Source: Candidatus Saccharimonadota bacterium (GTDB lineage Bacteria > Patescibacteriota > Saccharimonadia > Saccharimonadales > Saccharimonadaceae). From it: a stretch of 64,000 nucleotides of DNA. The notes below the pieces were generated by a model. It saw only the letters and a program-made list of their open reading frames with translations. It was not told the DNA's origin and made no database searches. Both the position numbers and the translations under genes were made by a program. How positions within the stretch are numbered: the stretch's first letter is position 1; each line of letters opens with the position of its first letter. Shown one piece after another: positions 57,158 to 64,000 of the stretch. Where the stretch lies: assembly GCA_017531585.1 (NCBI GenBank), contig JAFXKT010000001.1, forward strand, positions 310,001 through 374,000, given 5' to 3'.

Positions 57158-58222
57158 TTGAGTTTACAAATTGGAATTGTTGGTCTTGCAAACGTTGGTA
57201 AAAGTTCGCTTTTTAATGCTTTGACAAATGCTGGCGCATTGTCCGCGAACTATCCTTTTGCAACGATTGAGCCAAATACTGGTATTGTTGGCGTGCCAGA
57301 CGAAAGATTGAATGTCTTAGCAAAAATGTATGGAGCGGCAAAAGTTGTTCCTGCGACAGTAGAATTCGTAGATATTGCTGGACTAATTGCAGGCGCATCA
57401 AAGGGTGAAGGTCTTGGTAACAAGTTCCTTGCTAATATTCGCGAGTGCAAGGTTATTTGCCATGTTGTTCGCGTGTTTAAAGATAGCAACGTTACGCACG
57501 TTGCGGGCGGACCAGATCCAAAGCGCGATATTGAAACGGTAGAGTTAGAACTTGCTCTTGCCGATATCGAGACGCTAGAGAAGGCAATTCCAAAAATGCA
57601 CAAAGATACAAAGAGTGGTGATAAGGATGCTATTAAGCGCGAAGCAAACGCTCAGAAAGTTTTGGATGAACTAAAGTCTGGTAAAACTCACGTTGCTTCA
57701 GTTGAAGGTTTGGAACTTCTTAGCGCAAAGCCGGTGTTCTATATGTTCAATATGGACGAAGACGAGCTTGTAGATGAAGCAAAGAAGAAAGAGCTTGCCG
57801 ATATGGTTGCTCCGCAGAAGTGTGTGTTTGTAAACGCTAAACTAGAGGCCGAAATGGCAGACATGTCCGCAGAAGATAAACAGGTATTCCTAGACTCTTA
57901 TGGAATCAAGGAAGATGGCCTAACTCAGCTAGTCCATGTTGCTTACGACACGCTTGGCCTTCAGAGTTATCTTACTGCTGGTGATAAAGAATGCCGTGCA
58001 TGGACAATTCCAAAGGGCGCAACAGCTCCGCAAGCTGCAGGCGTAATCCATACGGATTTTGAACGTGGTTTCATCGCTGCAAATATTTGCAAATTCGATG
58101 ATCTTGTAAAGCTCGGTTCGGAGAAGGCAGTTAAAGAAGCTGGTCTCATGCGTACAGAAGGCAAAGATTACGTTATGCAAGACGGCGACGTCGTAGAGTT
58201 TAAGTTTAACGTTTCTAAATAA
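57158..58222 (+). CDS. ychF: Redox-/stress-linked P-loop ATPase/GTPase YchF (OLA1 family)
   Basis: The 354-residue protein has G1 GLANVGKSSLFNALT, G3 VDIAGLIAGASKGEGLGNKFLANI, and the family-specific MFNMDEDEL where NKxD would be (explaining the ATP preference of YchF/OLA1). Then follow a coiled helical domain and a C-terminal TGS domain (CRAWTIPKGATAPQAAGVIHTDFERGFIAA). YchF binds ribosomes and is linked to stress responses. The start is TTG: it has GAAAGG at correct spacing, the sequence MSLQIGIVGL aligns with the family start, and no ATG or GTG fits. It is monocistronic. Confidence 0.96.
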   Translation: MSLQIGIVGLANVGKSSLFNALTNAGALSANYPFATIEPNTGIVGVPDERLNVLAKMYGAAKVVPATVEFVDIAGLIAGASKGEGLGNKFLANIRECKVICHVVRVFKDSNVTHVAGGPDPKRDIETVELELALADIETLEKAIPKMHKDTKSGDKDAIKREANAQKVLDELKSGKTHVASVEGLELLSAKPVFYMFNMDEDELVDEAKKKELADMVAPQKCVFVNAKLEAEMADMSAEDKQVFLDSYGIKEDGLTQLVHVAYDTLGLQSYLTAGDKECRAWTIPKGATAPQAAGVIHTDFERGFIAANICKFDDLVKLGSEKAVKEAGLMRTEGKDYVMQDGDVVEFKFNVSK

Positions 58223-58232
58223 TATATAAATA

Positions 58233-58267
58233 AAAGGTCGCGTTCAAGGATGAAGGGCGCGATTTTT
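58233..58267 (+). terminator. Rho-independent terminator of ychF
   Basis: AAAGGTCGCG (about 58233-58242) pairs with CGCGATTTTT (58258-58267) including wobbles, followed by G then mixed sequence. Confidence 0.75.
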
Positions 58268-58299
58268 GTATAAAATGTTTGTGCTTAGGATTACGTTTA

Positions 58300-58308
58300 T
58301 GCTAATAT
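58300..58308 (+). promoter_or_regulatory. Extended -10 promoter of the pilus operon, leaderless
   Basis: TGC plus TAATAT (58303-58308), six nt before the ATG at 58315. A TATAAT at 58306-58311 overlaps it but would put the start inside the gene. Confidence 0.6.
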
Positions 58309-58314
58309 AATAGT

Positions 58315-59364
58315 ATGAGTCTAAGTTATGGTGTGGGTAGCTTCTTTGCACTAGATGTGGGCACGGATGCATTACGTATGGTCGAATTGACAAGCACTGG
58401 AAAGCAGGGCTGGTCTTTGTCGCACTTTGCGTATGTTCCTGTGAGCCGTCAGATTTTGCAGGATAGCAGTGACGCTGGTAAGCGTCGCCTCGGTGAAACG
58501 ATTGCAAGTGCAGCCGAGCAAGCCGGAATTAAAACAAAGAAAATTGCTCTAGGTTTACCATCTAGCAAAACATTTACGACTATTATTGAGATTCCTACTC
58601 AGGATAATAAGTCGATGGATAAGATTATTCGCTATCATGCGGATCAGTATATTCCAATGCCTATTGATGAGGCCACAGTGGATTATGTAATTTTGGGACC
58701 AAGCCCAAATGATCCTCAGGTAACTGAAGTTTTGCTTTCATCGACGGCAACAAAGTACGCAGAAGAGAGAATGGAAGGCGTAGAGGCCTTTGGTTTTGAT
58801 TTGATTGCAATGGAGCCAGATTCCATAGCGATGTCTCGTGCTTTGACGCCTCCAGGCATTACTGATGCTAGGTTGATAATTGACTATGGTGAAGACTCAA
58901 CGGATTTGACAGTCGTATATAACGGCGCGCCTCGTTTGGTACGCTCGCTTCCTGGCGGCTTGTCTATTCTAACCCGCACTGTAGCAGGTTCTCTCAACGT
59001 AAAAGAGAGTCAAGCTAGACAGTTTATCTTGAAGTTTGGTCTTGCACAAGACAAACTTGACGGTCAGGTATTTAAAGCCCTTGATCAGCCACTAGAAAAC
59101 TTTGCTGGTGAGCTTACGAAGTCTGTAAACTTCTTCCGCGCAAAGTATCCAAATATCAATGTTGGTGGAATCCTTCTTTCTGGATTTGCAGGTATTATTC
59201 CATTCTTAGGCGAATATATTGAAGCTAAGACTGGAATTGCAACATCTGAAGGTACTCCATGGCAGATGGTCCGTGTAACGCAACAGCAACAGCAGGCATT
59301 GTCTCAGGTTGCAGCTGAGTTCGCAGTAGCGATTGGCTTAGCGGAAAGGACAAATAGTAGATAA
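58315..59364 (+). CDS. pilM: Type IV pilus assembly protein PilM
   Basis: The 349-residue actin-like cytoplasmic protein belongs to the type IV pilus alignment subcomplex. It begins near FFALDVGTDALRMVEL (phosphate-1 loop of the actin/FtsA fold) and contains LIIDYGEDSTDLTVVYNG (phosphate-2 region) and GGILLSGFAGIIPFLGEYIE (adenosine region). PilM binds the short N-terminal cytoplasmic part of PilN. It is the first gene of a five-gene pilus operon; the next ATG starts one nt after its TAA. The operon is probably transcribed from a leaderless promoter. Confidence 0.93.
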   Translation: MSLSYGVGSFFALDVGTDALRMVELTSTGKQGWSLSHFAYVPVSRQILQDSSDAGKRRLGETIASAAEQAGIKTKKIALGLPSSKTFTTIIEIPTQDNKSMDKIIRYHADQYIPMPIDEATVDYVILGPSPNDPQVTEVLLSSTATKYAEERMEGVEAFGFDLIAMEPDSIAMSRALTPPGITDARLIIDYGEDSTDLTVVYNGAPRLVRSLPGGLSILTRTVAGSLNVKESQARQFILKFGLAQDKLDGQVFKALDQPLENFAGELTKSVNFFRAKYPNINVGGILLSGFAGIIPFLGEYIEAKTGIATSEGTPWQMVRVTQQQQQALSQVAAEFAVAIGLAERTNSR

Positions 59365-59365
59365 T

Positions 59366-60577
59366 ATGTTTGAAATTAGTTTAGTTCCTGAAGTAAAAGC
59401 GAAATTGCTTCGCCAAGAAAAAATACGCAATCTAGTTATTATTTTGTGTATCTTTGTAGCAATTGGCTGCGGCGCAATTCTATTGATTTTGACAGGTATT
59501 ATTAGCGGTCAGGGCATTGCTCTTAATGCTAAAGATCATGAAATTGCTTGCCGTATTGGTGATGGTAGCGCTCAAGACAAGAACTGCTCGAAGTTCGGTA
59601 CAGCTATCATGAAGACTGATAACCTTGACGAAATGCTTTCGGTTCAAAACCAGATGAATAACATCGGTACATTGAATGCGAACAAGGTTAAGTTCTCTCG
59701 CATTTTCCCAATGCTAAGTGTTCTTTTGATTAATAATAACGGTTATTCGATTAAGGCTTCTGAGGTAAATCTAGATTTCGCAAGCCAGACAATCACCTTT
59801 GATGCTGTCGGTTATTCTGAAAGCCGTGTTTACTCGAACTCTCTAGCCGCTTTCAAGGCTAGCGCTAATACATCTTACTTTGATTATGGTGATTATATCG
59901 GTGTTGATGAAAACCAGAACGAGTTCACAATTCCTAGCTTCTGTATTACAGAGCTAAAGAGTGCAGTTAATGGTTATCTCTATGGTATCTATCATCGCTA
60001 TACTCCAGGCTGTGAAGCAGATATGATAAGCAAGGAAGACGACAAGAAGGACGAAGGCGAGGGTTCTACTACAGACGATTCCGAAAAGAAAGTTGTCCAT
60101 TCTCCTAAAGATGTATTTATTCGCCGCACATACAAGTCTGTTGATGATATGAGCGACTACAAGAACGGCAATAATAAAGAAGATGAGAATAAACTTCTTG
60201 CCAAGGCTAATGAAGTTGCTAAGACTCAGGGTTTGATCTCTGCTGATATTGAAGCAGCTCCAACTGGCTTCTACTTCTCGAGTAGTTGTGTACAATACGA
60301 TGCTGATGGCGACTTCAGTGAGGAAGCTACTCGCAATCAGTGCCCAATTTCACCAGCTGGTATTGAAGCATCTGACTTCGGTTATGGCCGCGATGAAGCA
60401 AATAATCCAGTATTTAGCTTTTCGGTTACAATTCCATACTCGAAAGAGATTTTCGCTCAGTCGAGCCATCATGTTGTATTCAATGGCCCAACACGCAAGA
60501 ACGTAACTCCAAGCTACAAACAGTTTGATGACATGTTCGCAAAACCGGCTAAAGATGTCGTGAAGGAGGACAAATAA
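59366..60577 (+). CDS. PilN-like type IV pilus assembly protein (403 aa)
   Basis: The N-terminus MFEISLVPEVKAKLLRQEK is the conserved PilN segment that docks into PilM. One membrane helix (about residues 21-46) follows, then a periplasmic/outer region. The protein is about twice as long as usual PilN (about 180-220). The extra part includes an acidic, low-complexity insert around residues 219-245 (KEDDKKDEGEGSTTDDSEKK) and a second folded region rich in aromatic residues. It starts one nt after pilM and its TAA overlaps the next ATG (TAATG). I call it PilN-like because the C-terminal half has no counterpart I recognise. Confidence 0.82.
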   Translation: MFEISLVPEVKAKLLRQEKIRNLVIILCIFVAIGCGAILLILTGIISGQGIALNAKDHEIACRIGDGSAQDKNCSKFGTAIMKTDNLDEMLSVQNQMNNIGTLNANKVKFSRIFPMLSVLLINNNGYSIKASEVNLDFASQTITFDAVGYSESRVYSNSLAAFKASANTSYFDYGDYIGVDENQNEFTIPSFCITELKSAVNGYLYGIYHRYTPGCEADMISKEDDKKDEGEGSTTDDSEKKVVHSPKDVFIRRTYKSVDDMSDYKNGNNKEDENKLLAKANEVAKTQGLISADIEAAPTGFYFSSSCVQYDADGDFSEEATRNQCPISPAGIEASDFGYGRDEANNPVFSFSVTIPYSKEIFAQSSHHVVFNGPTRKNVTPSYKQFDDMFAKPAKDVVKEDK

Positions 60578-61458
60578 TGGCAAAACCACGTAGTTCTGCG
60601 GATAGTGAAGGTGCATCCGTATTGAAGCGCATCAAAATCACACGCGCACAAAAGATCATGTTTGGTTTCGTGTGTGGTGCTTCTATTATCTTTGGTGTCA
60701 CTTTAGTCCTAAGTATTTATTTGATTAGAACAATTTCCTTCAATGCTAAGGTCGATAGCCAGAAGGGCATGGTTATCGATGCATTAAAGAAAGATCAAAA
60801 TAATCTTAACCAACTTGCTACATCCATCGATAATCTTTCAGAAAACGAGTATCTCGAAGTTGTCGCAAAGGAAAGAAAGAACGAGCTTTACAACTGTTCT
60901 GACTATGTAGACAAGAAGTCATTTAGCGATGGCGATGAGATCAGTGCTGAAGATATTGAAAAGATGAACGCTTGTTCTTCGCTTCGTGTTATCGCTGAGG
61001 CTATGCCAACGGTTTCTTCGAATGTTTCGAGCCAGGATATCGCAATTGGGACTTATGCTCAGCTAGAGAAGATTCTTGATGTAGCAAACGTCCGTGGTAA
61101 TACTACCGACGATGATGGCATCATGAGTGTTGATGAGTCCGGTACAAGTGACTTTACAGATACTGCTAAGCAGGGTGTTACTGTTAAGCCAGTAAGTACT
61201 CTCGAAGCGAGTGTAAATCTTGAAGATGGTTCTGCTCAGATTTATAGTTTCATGGAGACAGTCGACCGTTCGATTCGTAATTTCGATCTCCAGAGTGCTA
61301 CTCTTGAGCTTGGCGATTCGATGAAGTTTACTGGCAGCTACTATACCTATTACACAAACCCTGTAACTCTTGAAGTTAAGAAACGTGTAATTTGCGCAGA
61401 CAAGTCTAGCGATGCTTGTAAGAAAAAGGGTGGCGACAAGAGCCTAAAGAGTAAATAG
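60577..61458 (+). CDS. PilO-like type IV pilus assembly protein (293 aa)
   Basis: The assignment rests on position after PilN and topology: a basic cytoplasmic N-terminus (LKRIKITRAQK), one membrane helix (about 29-52), then a coiled region (VIDALKKDQNNLNQLATSIDNL) and a periplasmic/outer domain, as in PilO. Sequence similarity to typical PilO is low by eye. Three to five Cys residues are outside the membrane (YNCSDY, NACSS, VICAD, DACKKK), allowing disulfides. The ending is Lys-rich. It overlaps pilN by one nt and is followed by the small membrane gene after 18 nt. Confidence 0.75.
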   Translation: MAKPRSSADSEGASVLKRIKITRAQKIMFGFVCGASIIFGVTLVLSIYLIRTISFNAKVDSQKGMVIDALKKDQNNLNQLATSIDNLSENEYLEVVAKERKNELYNCSDYVDKKSFSDGDEISAEDIEKMNACSSLRVIAEAMPTVSSNVSSQDIAIGTYAQLEKILDVANVRGNTTDDDGIMSVDESGTSDFTDTAKQGVTVKPVSTLEASVNLEDGSAQIYSFMETVDRSIRNFDLQSATLELGDSMKFTGSYYTYYTNPVTLEVKKRVICADKSSDACKKKGGDKSLKSK

Positions 61459-61476
61459 CGATAAGAAAGGAAATAA

Positions 61477-61887
61477 ATGAAGAGTACAGATATAGCATTG
61501 ATTATCCTAATCGCTGCAATTTCAATTGGCATTTCTTTCTGGGTTACTAACGCTGTTCTTGGTGACCCAGCAGAATCTGTTGCCGAAGTCAGTTATATTG
61601 ACGACATCGGTGGCATTGTTGCTGGTCCGGATCCAGAAACCTTTAATACCTTTGCGTTGAACCCAACAACGGATGTTGTTGTTGGCTGTGATGCGGGTCA
61701 GACTTGGGTTTCTATTCGCTGTGTTGATAACGATAAGATTATCTATGACAAGAATGGTAACATCGATGCTGATGCAACGAATGCTAACTATGATCCAAAT
61801 GCTCCAAAGGAAGAAGAACAAACTCCAGAAGAGAATCCAGAAACTCCAGAAAATCCAGTAGACGAAAACATTAACGAGGGCTTTTAG
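61477..61887 (+). CDS. Small membrane-anchored protein in the pilus operon (136 aa)
   Basis: I do not recognise a family. One N-terminal membrane helix (about residues 6-26, IALIILIAAISIGISFWVTN) leads to an exported domain with two Cys (VGCDAG and IRCVD) nine residues apart. A disordered, acidic Pro/Glu/Asn tail (PKEEEQTPEENPETPENP) ends the protein. AAAGGAA lies just before the ATG. Its place between the PilO-like gene and pilB suggests a pilus role such as a PilP-like partner, but there is no lipobox and no sequence evidence for PilP. Confidence 0.78.
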   Translation: MKSTDIALIILIAAISIGISFWVTNAVLGDPAESVAEVSYIDDIGGIVAGPDPETFNTFALNPTTDVVVGCDAGQTWVSIRCVDNDKIIYDKNGNIDADATNANYDPNAPKEEEQTPEENPETPENPVDENINEGF

Positions 61888-61893
61888 TTTCCG

Positions 61894-61909
61894 CGAGCTT
61901 TATAGCTCG
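61894..61909 (+). other. Short stem-loop between the small membrane gene and pilB
   Basis: CGAGCT (61894-61899), TTAT loop, AGCTCG (61904-61909). No T-run follows, so it is not a terminator. It could mark an mRNA processing or stabilising site before pilB. Confidence 0.4.
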
Positions 61910-61928
61910 AAATAATCCAAAAGAAAAT

Positions 61929-63686
61929 ATGTTACTGACTAAGGAACAACAAGACAAAATTGTCGATATATTGATTGACTATGGCTTGGTAGATATTAAT
62001 GCTGCCAAGAAGGTTTATGCTGAAGTAATTAAAAGCGGTCAGCCAATTTTGGCTGCTTTGAAAGCTAAGGGTGTTGCAACCGATGACTGTATTCAGCATG
62101 CTACGGCAATTGTTATTGATTCTCCTTATGTTGATCTTAGAAATCTTCGCTTTGATAAAGATTCGCTCTTAAGAATTCCTCAGAATATCGCTCAGCAATC
62201 TCGTGTAGTACCGCTAAATGTTAAGGATGGACAGCTTTATGTTGCTGTTCTTGATCCTTCAAACATTCAGCGCATCGATTATATTACTACGCTTGTAAAG
62301 ATGCCGGTTAAGGTTGTTATGACCTCTGATGCTGGTATCGATAATGCGTTATTGCAATATGTAGCCGACCTTAAGGATGTTAATCGTGCGGCTGCGAACG
62401 AGGAAAAGGAAGCGAAGAGCCATAGTGGTGATGCTCAGACGATTACTCAGGACTCGCCAATTTCTAAGGCGCTTTCTTCGATTTTGGATTATGCTGCAAA
62501 ATCTAAGGCTTCAGATATTCATATTGAGCCTCTAGAAAAATCTTTGGTTATTCGTTGTCGTATTGATGGTGTTCTTCGTAAGGTCATGGAGCTTCCGAAA
62601 TCTATCGAGCCGGCTCTAGTTAGCCGTATTAAGATTATGGCTCGTCTAAAGATTGACGAACACCGTACGCCTCAGGACGGTCAGTTTACCGTTATTGTAA
62701 ACGATAACGAAATCGACCTTCGTATTGCTATCTCTCCAGTTGTTTGGGGTGAGCAAGTTGTTATTCGTCTTTTGGATAAGACGGGTACGGCTATGGAAGT
62801 AGAGAAGATGGGTATGACGGGCCGTGCGCTTCGTGATGTTCTTGAAGGCATTTCCAAGCCAAATGGTATGATTTTGACTTCTGGTCCTACAGGTTCTGGT
62901 AAGTCTACGACGCTTTATGCTTTGGTTCAGAAGATTAAGAATGAATCAATTAATATTGTTACGCTCGAGGATCCAGTAGAGTACAAGATGGATGGCGTAA
63001 ATCAGATTCAGGTGAATCTTGATGCTGGTTTGACGTTTGCTTCTGGTCTTCGTTCTATCTTGCGCCAGGACCCTGACGTTGTTCTTGTAGGTGAGATTCG
63101 CGATGCCGAAACTGCTGGTCTTGCTGTTCAGGCGGCTTTGACTGGTCACTTGGTGTTCTCGACATTGCACACGAACTCTGCAGCAGGTATCTTGCCTCGT
63201 CTTCTCGATATGGGCATCGAGCCATTCCTTATTGCATCGACTTTGAATACGGTTATTGGTCAGCGTCTTGTCCGCCGTGTTGCGGAACGCCACGACAGCT
63301 ATCGCTCAAGTGAGATGCAGACTCAGGAAATTAACAGTGCTATTGGGCAGTTGCTTCCAAATTCGGCTGCGGCGGTCGGTCCGGTTAGCGATGATCTTGG
63401 TTATACAAATTTGCCAATTGCTAATAATCAGGGTTATACGCTCGTGAAGGGCGTAGATTCCGATGAGGCTCCTGGTGGTTTCAAGGGTCGTGCTGGTATT
63501 TATGAGACGATTACGGTTGATGAAGATATTCAGAAGTTAATCATTGCTCACGCTACATCTGCAGACATCATGAATGTTGCTAAGATGAAGGGCACCGTAA
63601 CGATGCGCCAAGATGGTTTCTTGAAAGCTTTGAGTGGTGTTACGACGCTAGACGAAGTTAACCGCGTGGCAAGTGACTTGGCATAA
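61929..63686 (+). CDS. pilB: Type IV pilus extension ATPase PilB (GspE family)
   Basis: The 585-residue secretion ATPase has an N-terminal MshEN/GspE_N domain (about 1-135) and a helical linker. Its ATPase core has ASDIHIEP, Walker A SGPTGSGKSTTLY (about 318-330), the Asp box DPVEY, Walker B region DPDVVLVGEIRDAETAGLA (about 381-398) and HTNSAAGILPRL. PilB powers pilin polymerisation at the inner membrane. After GQRLVRR, where most PilB/GspE have a CxxC...CxxC zinc subdomain, this protein has a Cys-free insert of about 65 residues (SYRSSEMQTQ to DEAPGG), so the zinc site is lost. The Shine-Dalgarno sequence is weak (AAAAGAAA). It ends the operon and has a strong terminator. Confidence 0.95.
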   Translation: MLLTKEQQDKIVDILIDYGLVDINAAKKVYAEVIKSGQPILAALKAKGVATDDCIQHATAIVIDSPYVDLRNLRFDKDSLLRIPQNIAQQSRVVPLNVKDGQLYVAVLDPSNIQRIDYITTLVKMPVKVVMTSDAGIDNALLQYVADLKDVNRAAANEEKEAKSHSGDAQTITQDSPISKALSSILDYAAKSKASDIHIEPLEKSLVIRCRIDGVLRKVMELPKSIEPALVSRIKIMARLKIDEHRTPQDGQFTVIVNDNEIDLRIAISPVVWGEQVVIRLLDKTGTAMEVEKMGMTGRALRDVLEGISKPNGMILTSGPTGSGKSTTLYALVQKIKNESINIVTLEDPVEYKMDGVNQIQVNLDAGLTFASGLRSILRQDPDVVLVGEIRDAETAGLAVQAALTGHLVFSTLHTNSAAGILPRLLDMGIEPFLIASTLNTVIGQRLVRRVAERHDSYRSSEMQTQEINSAIGQLLPNSAAAVGPVSDDLGYTNLPIANNQGYTLVKGVDSDEAPGGFKGRAGIYETITVDEDIQKLIIAHATSADIMNVAKMKGTVTMRQDGFLKALSGVTTLDEVNRVASDLA

Positions 63687-63691
63687 AAAGG

Positions 63692-63728
63692 ATAAACCCT
63701 CGGAGATATTACCGAGGGTTTATTTTTT
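63692..63728. terminator. Strong terminator after pilB, probably bidirectional
   Basis: ATAAACCCTCGG (63692-63703) pairs perfectly with CCGAGGGTTTAT (63712-63723), followed by TTTTTT; the other strand has TCCTTTTT. Confidence 0.92.
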
Positions 63729-63736
63729 GCGGATGT

Positions 63737-64000
63737 TTAGTATATTACGTTTCTGTAATGGCCGGAATCTCTGAGACTAAGATCTGTGTCGGTGCGTCCC
63801 GAGTAGTCATGTTGGAGATTAAGATAAGCTTCGTTTGCTAGATTATCGTCGGTATCTCCGATGGCATACCAGTAATAATCTGCATAATCGTTACCGAGGT
63901 AGCGCTGAATGCAAATGGCGATATTTCTGGTCTGTGCAGGATGAACGAAACTCAGATAGAGTCCACGTCCGCAGCATTTTGTGCCTGCGGCTCGCATCGA
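63737..64000 (-). CDS. C-terminal part of an unknown protein, cut by the window end
   Basis: The frame is open to the edge of the window, so the start lies beyond it; an in-frame ATG at 63997 may be internal. The visible 86-88 residues include CCGRGLYLSF, TRNIAICIQRYLGNDY, DYYWYAIGD and a hydrophilic end (SGRTDTDLSLRDSGHY). It ends just before the bidirectional terminator shared with pilB, which supports a real convergent gene. The composition resembles an exported or pilin-type C-terminal domain, but that is a guess. No family is recognised. Confidence 0.55.
   Translation of the reverse strand, partial: SMRAAGTKCCGRGLYLSFVHPAQTRNIAICIQRYLGNDYADYYWYAIGDTDDNLANEAYLNLQHDYSGRTDTDLSLRDSGHYRNVIY

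Noticed and set aside
61477-61887. Calling the small pilus-operon protein PilP
   Set aside because: It has a plain membrane helix and no lipobox Cys, and its sequence does not resemble PilP; position alone is not enough.
2-64000. Alternative genetic code with UGA as glycine (SR1/Gracilibacteria)
   Set aside because: TGA ends the 2,602-aa gene right before a strong terminator, and no conserved Gly position is encoded by TGA in the recognised genes.
1-64000. tRNA, rRNA or known riboswitch genes
   Set aside because: No intergenic stretch showed a cloverleaf, rRNA motif or familiar riboswitch core; all gaps are under about 215 bases and mostly filled by promoters and terminators.

Overview
This 64 kb window looks like a chromosome segment of a Candidate Phyla Radiation (Patescibacteria) bacterium, most probably a Saccharibacterium (TM7). 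This is inference from gene content and style, not from a marker gene. The features pointing there are very large secreted proteins, a compact PilM/PilN/PilO/PilB pilus operon, tgt and queA with no queuosine de novo genes nearby, a SPFH/zinc-ribbon membrane operon, small dense operons, and many transcripts that appear leaderless. The standard bacterial code is used (TAA, TAG and TGA all end genes), which argues against the UGA-recoding lineages SR1 and Gracilibacteria. I see no rRNA, tRNA, CRISPR array, insertion sequence or prophage. No gap between genes exceeds about 215 bases.

Region 1 (1-33.9 kb, + strand) is a giant surface-protein cluster. The first gene is cut by the window edge and still encodes at least 7,534 residues. 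It has nine ALK/LTK-type glycine-rich domains, each followed mostly by a pair of cadherin-like beta-sandwich domains, then about 30 tandem cadherin-like domains, one Big_2 domain and a C-terminal dockerin. The second gene (2,602 aa) has a signal peptide, a possibly cohesin-like N-terminal domain, about 20 cadherin-like domains and another dockerin. The third (788 aa) has a signal peptide, four cadherin-like domains, one membrane span and a charged cytoplasmic tail, and could be the membrane partner. A small single-span membrane protein follows. The promoters of genes 2 and 3, and of a distant sortase-type surface protein at 45.6 kb, share one arrangement: TGN, then the -10 hexamer, then exactly 10 nt, then AAGGTCA. 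This suggests a common surface-protein regulon.

Region 2 (33.9-37.8 kb, - strand) is a tightly coupled carbon operon: GAPDH, ribose-5-phosphate isomerase B, a pentose-phosphate-epimerase-like protein, a PfkB sugar kinase and a LOG-family protein. Diverging from it are inorganic pyrophosphatase and a three-gene operon of a SPFH protein plus two paralogous zinc-ribbon membrane proteins, resembling Bacillus YdjI/YdjG. Cysteinyl-tRNA synthetase and an AI-2E-family permease follow.

Region 3 (45.5-57.1 kb) holds the sortase-type surface protein, then tgt, an Lgt-like gene and queA (each apparently with its own leaderless promoter), and a MYG1-family protein. Next comes a small protein resembling the glycyl-radical end of anaerobic ribonucleotide reductase, preceded by two NrdR-box-like operators. 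Then follow a membrane-bound XRE regulator with a DUF4097-like partner, a HAD hydrolase, a transglutaminase-like protein, a small unknown gene and a Nudix protein.

Region 4 (57.1-64 kb) has the GTPase YchF and a type IV pilus operon (pilM, a pilN-like gene, a pilO-like gene, a small membrane protein, pilB). PilB lacks the usual tetracysteine site. The window ends in a partial unknown gene on the - strand. Taken together, the surface giants, the sortase-type protein and the pili look like an epibiont's equipment for contacting a host cell.
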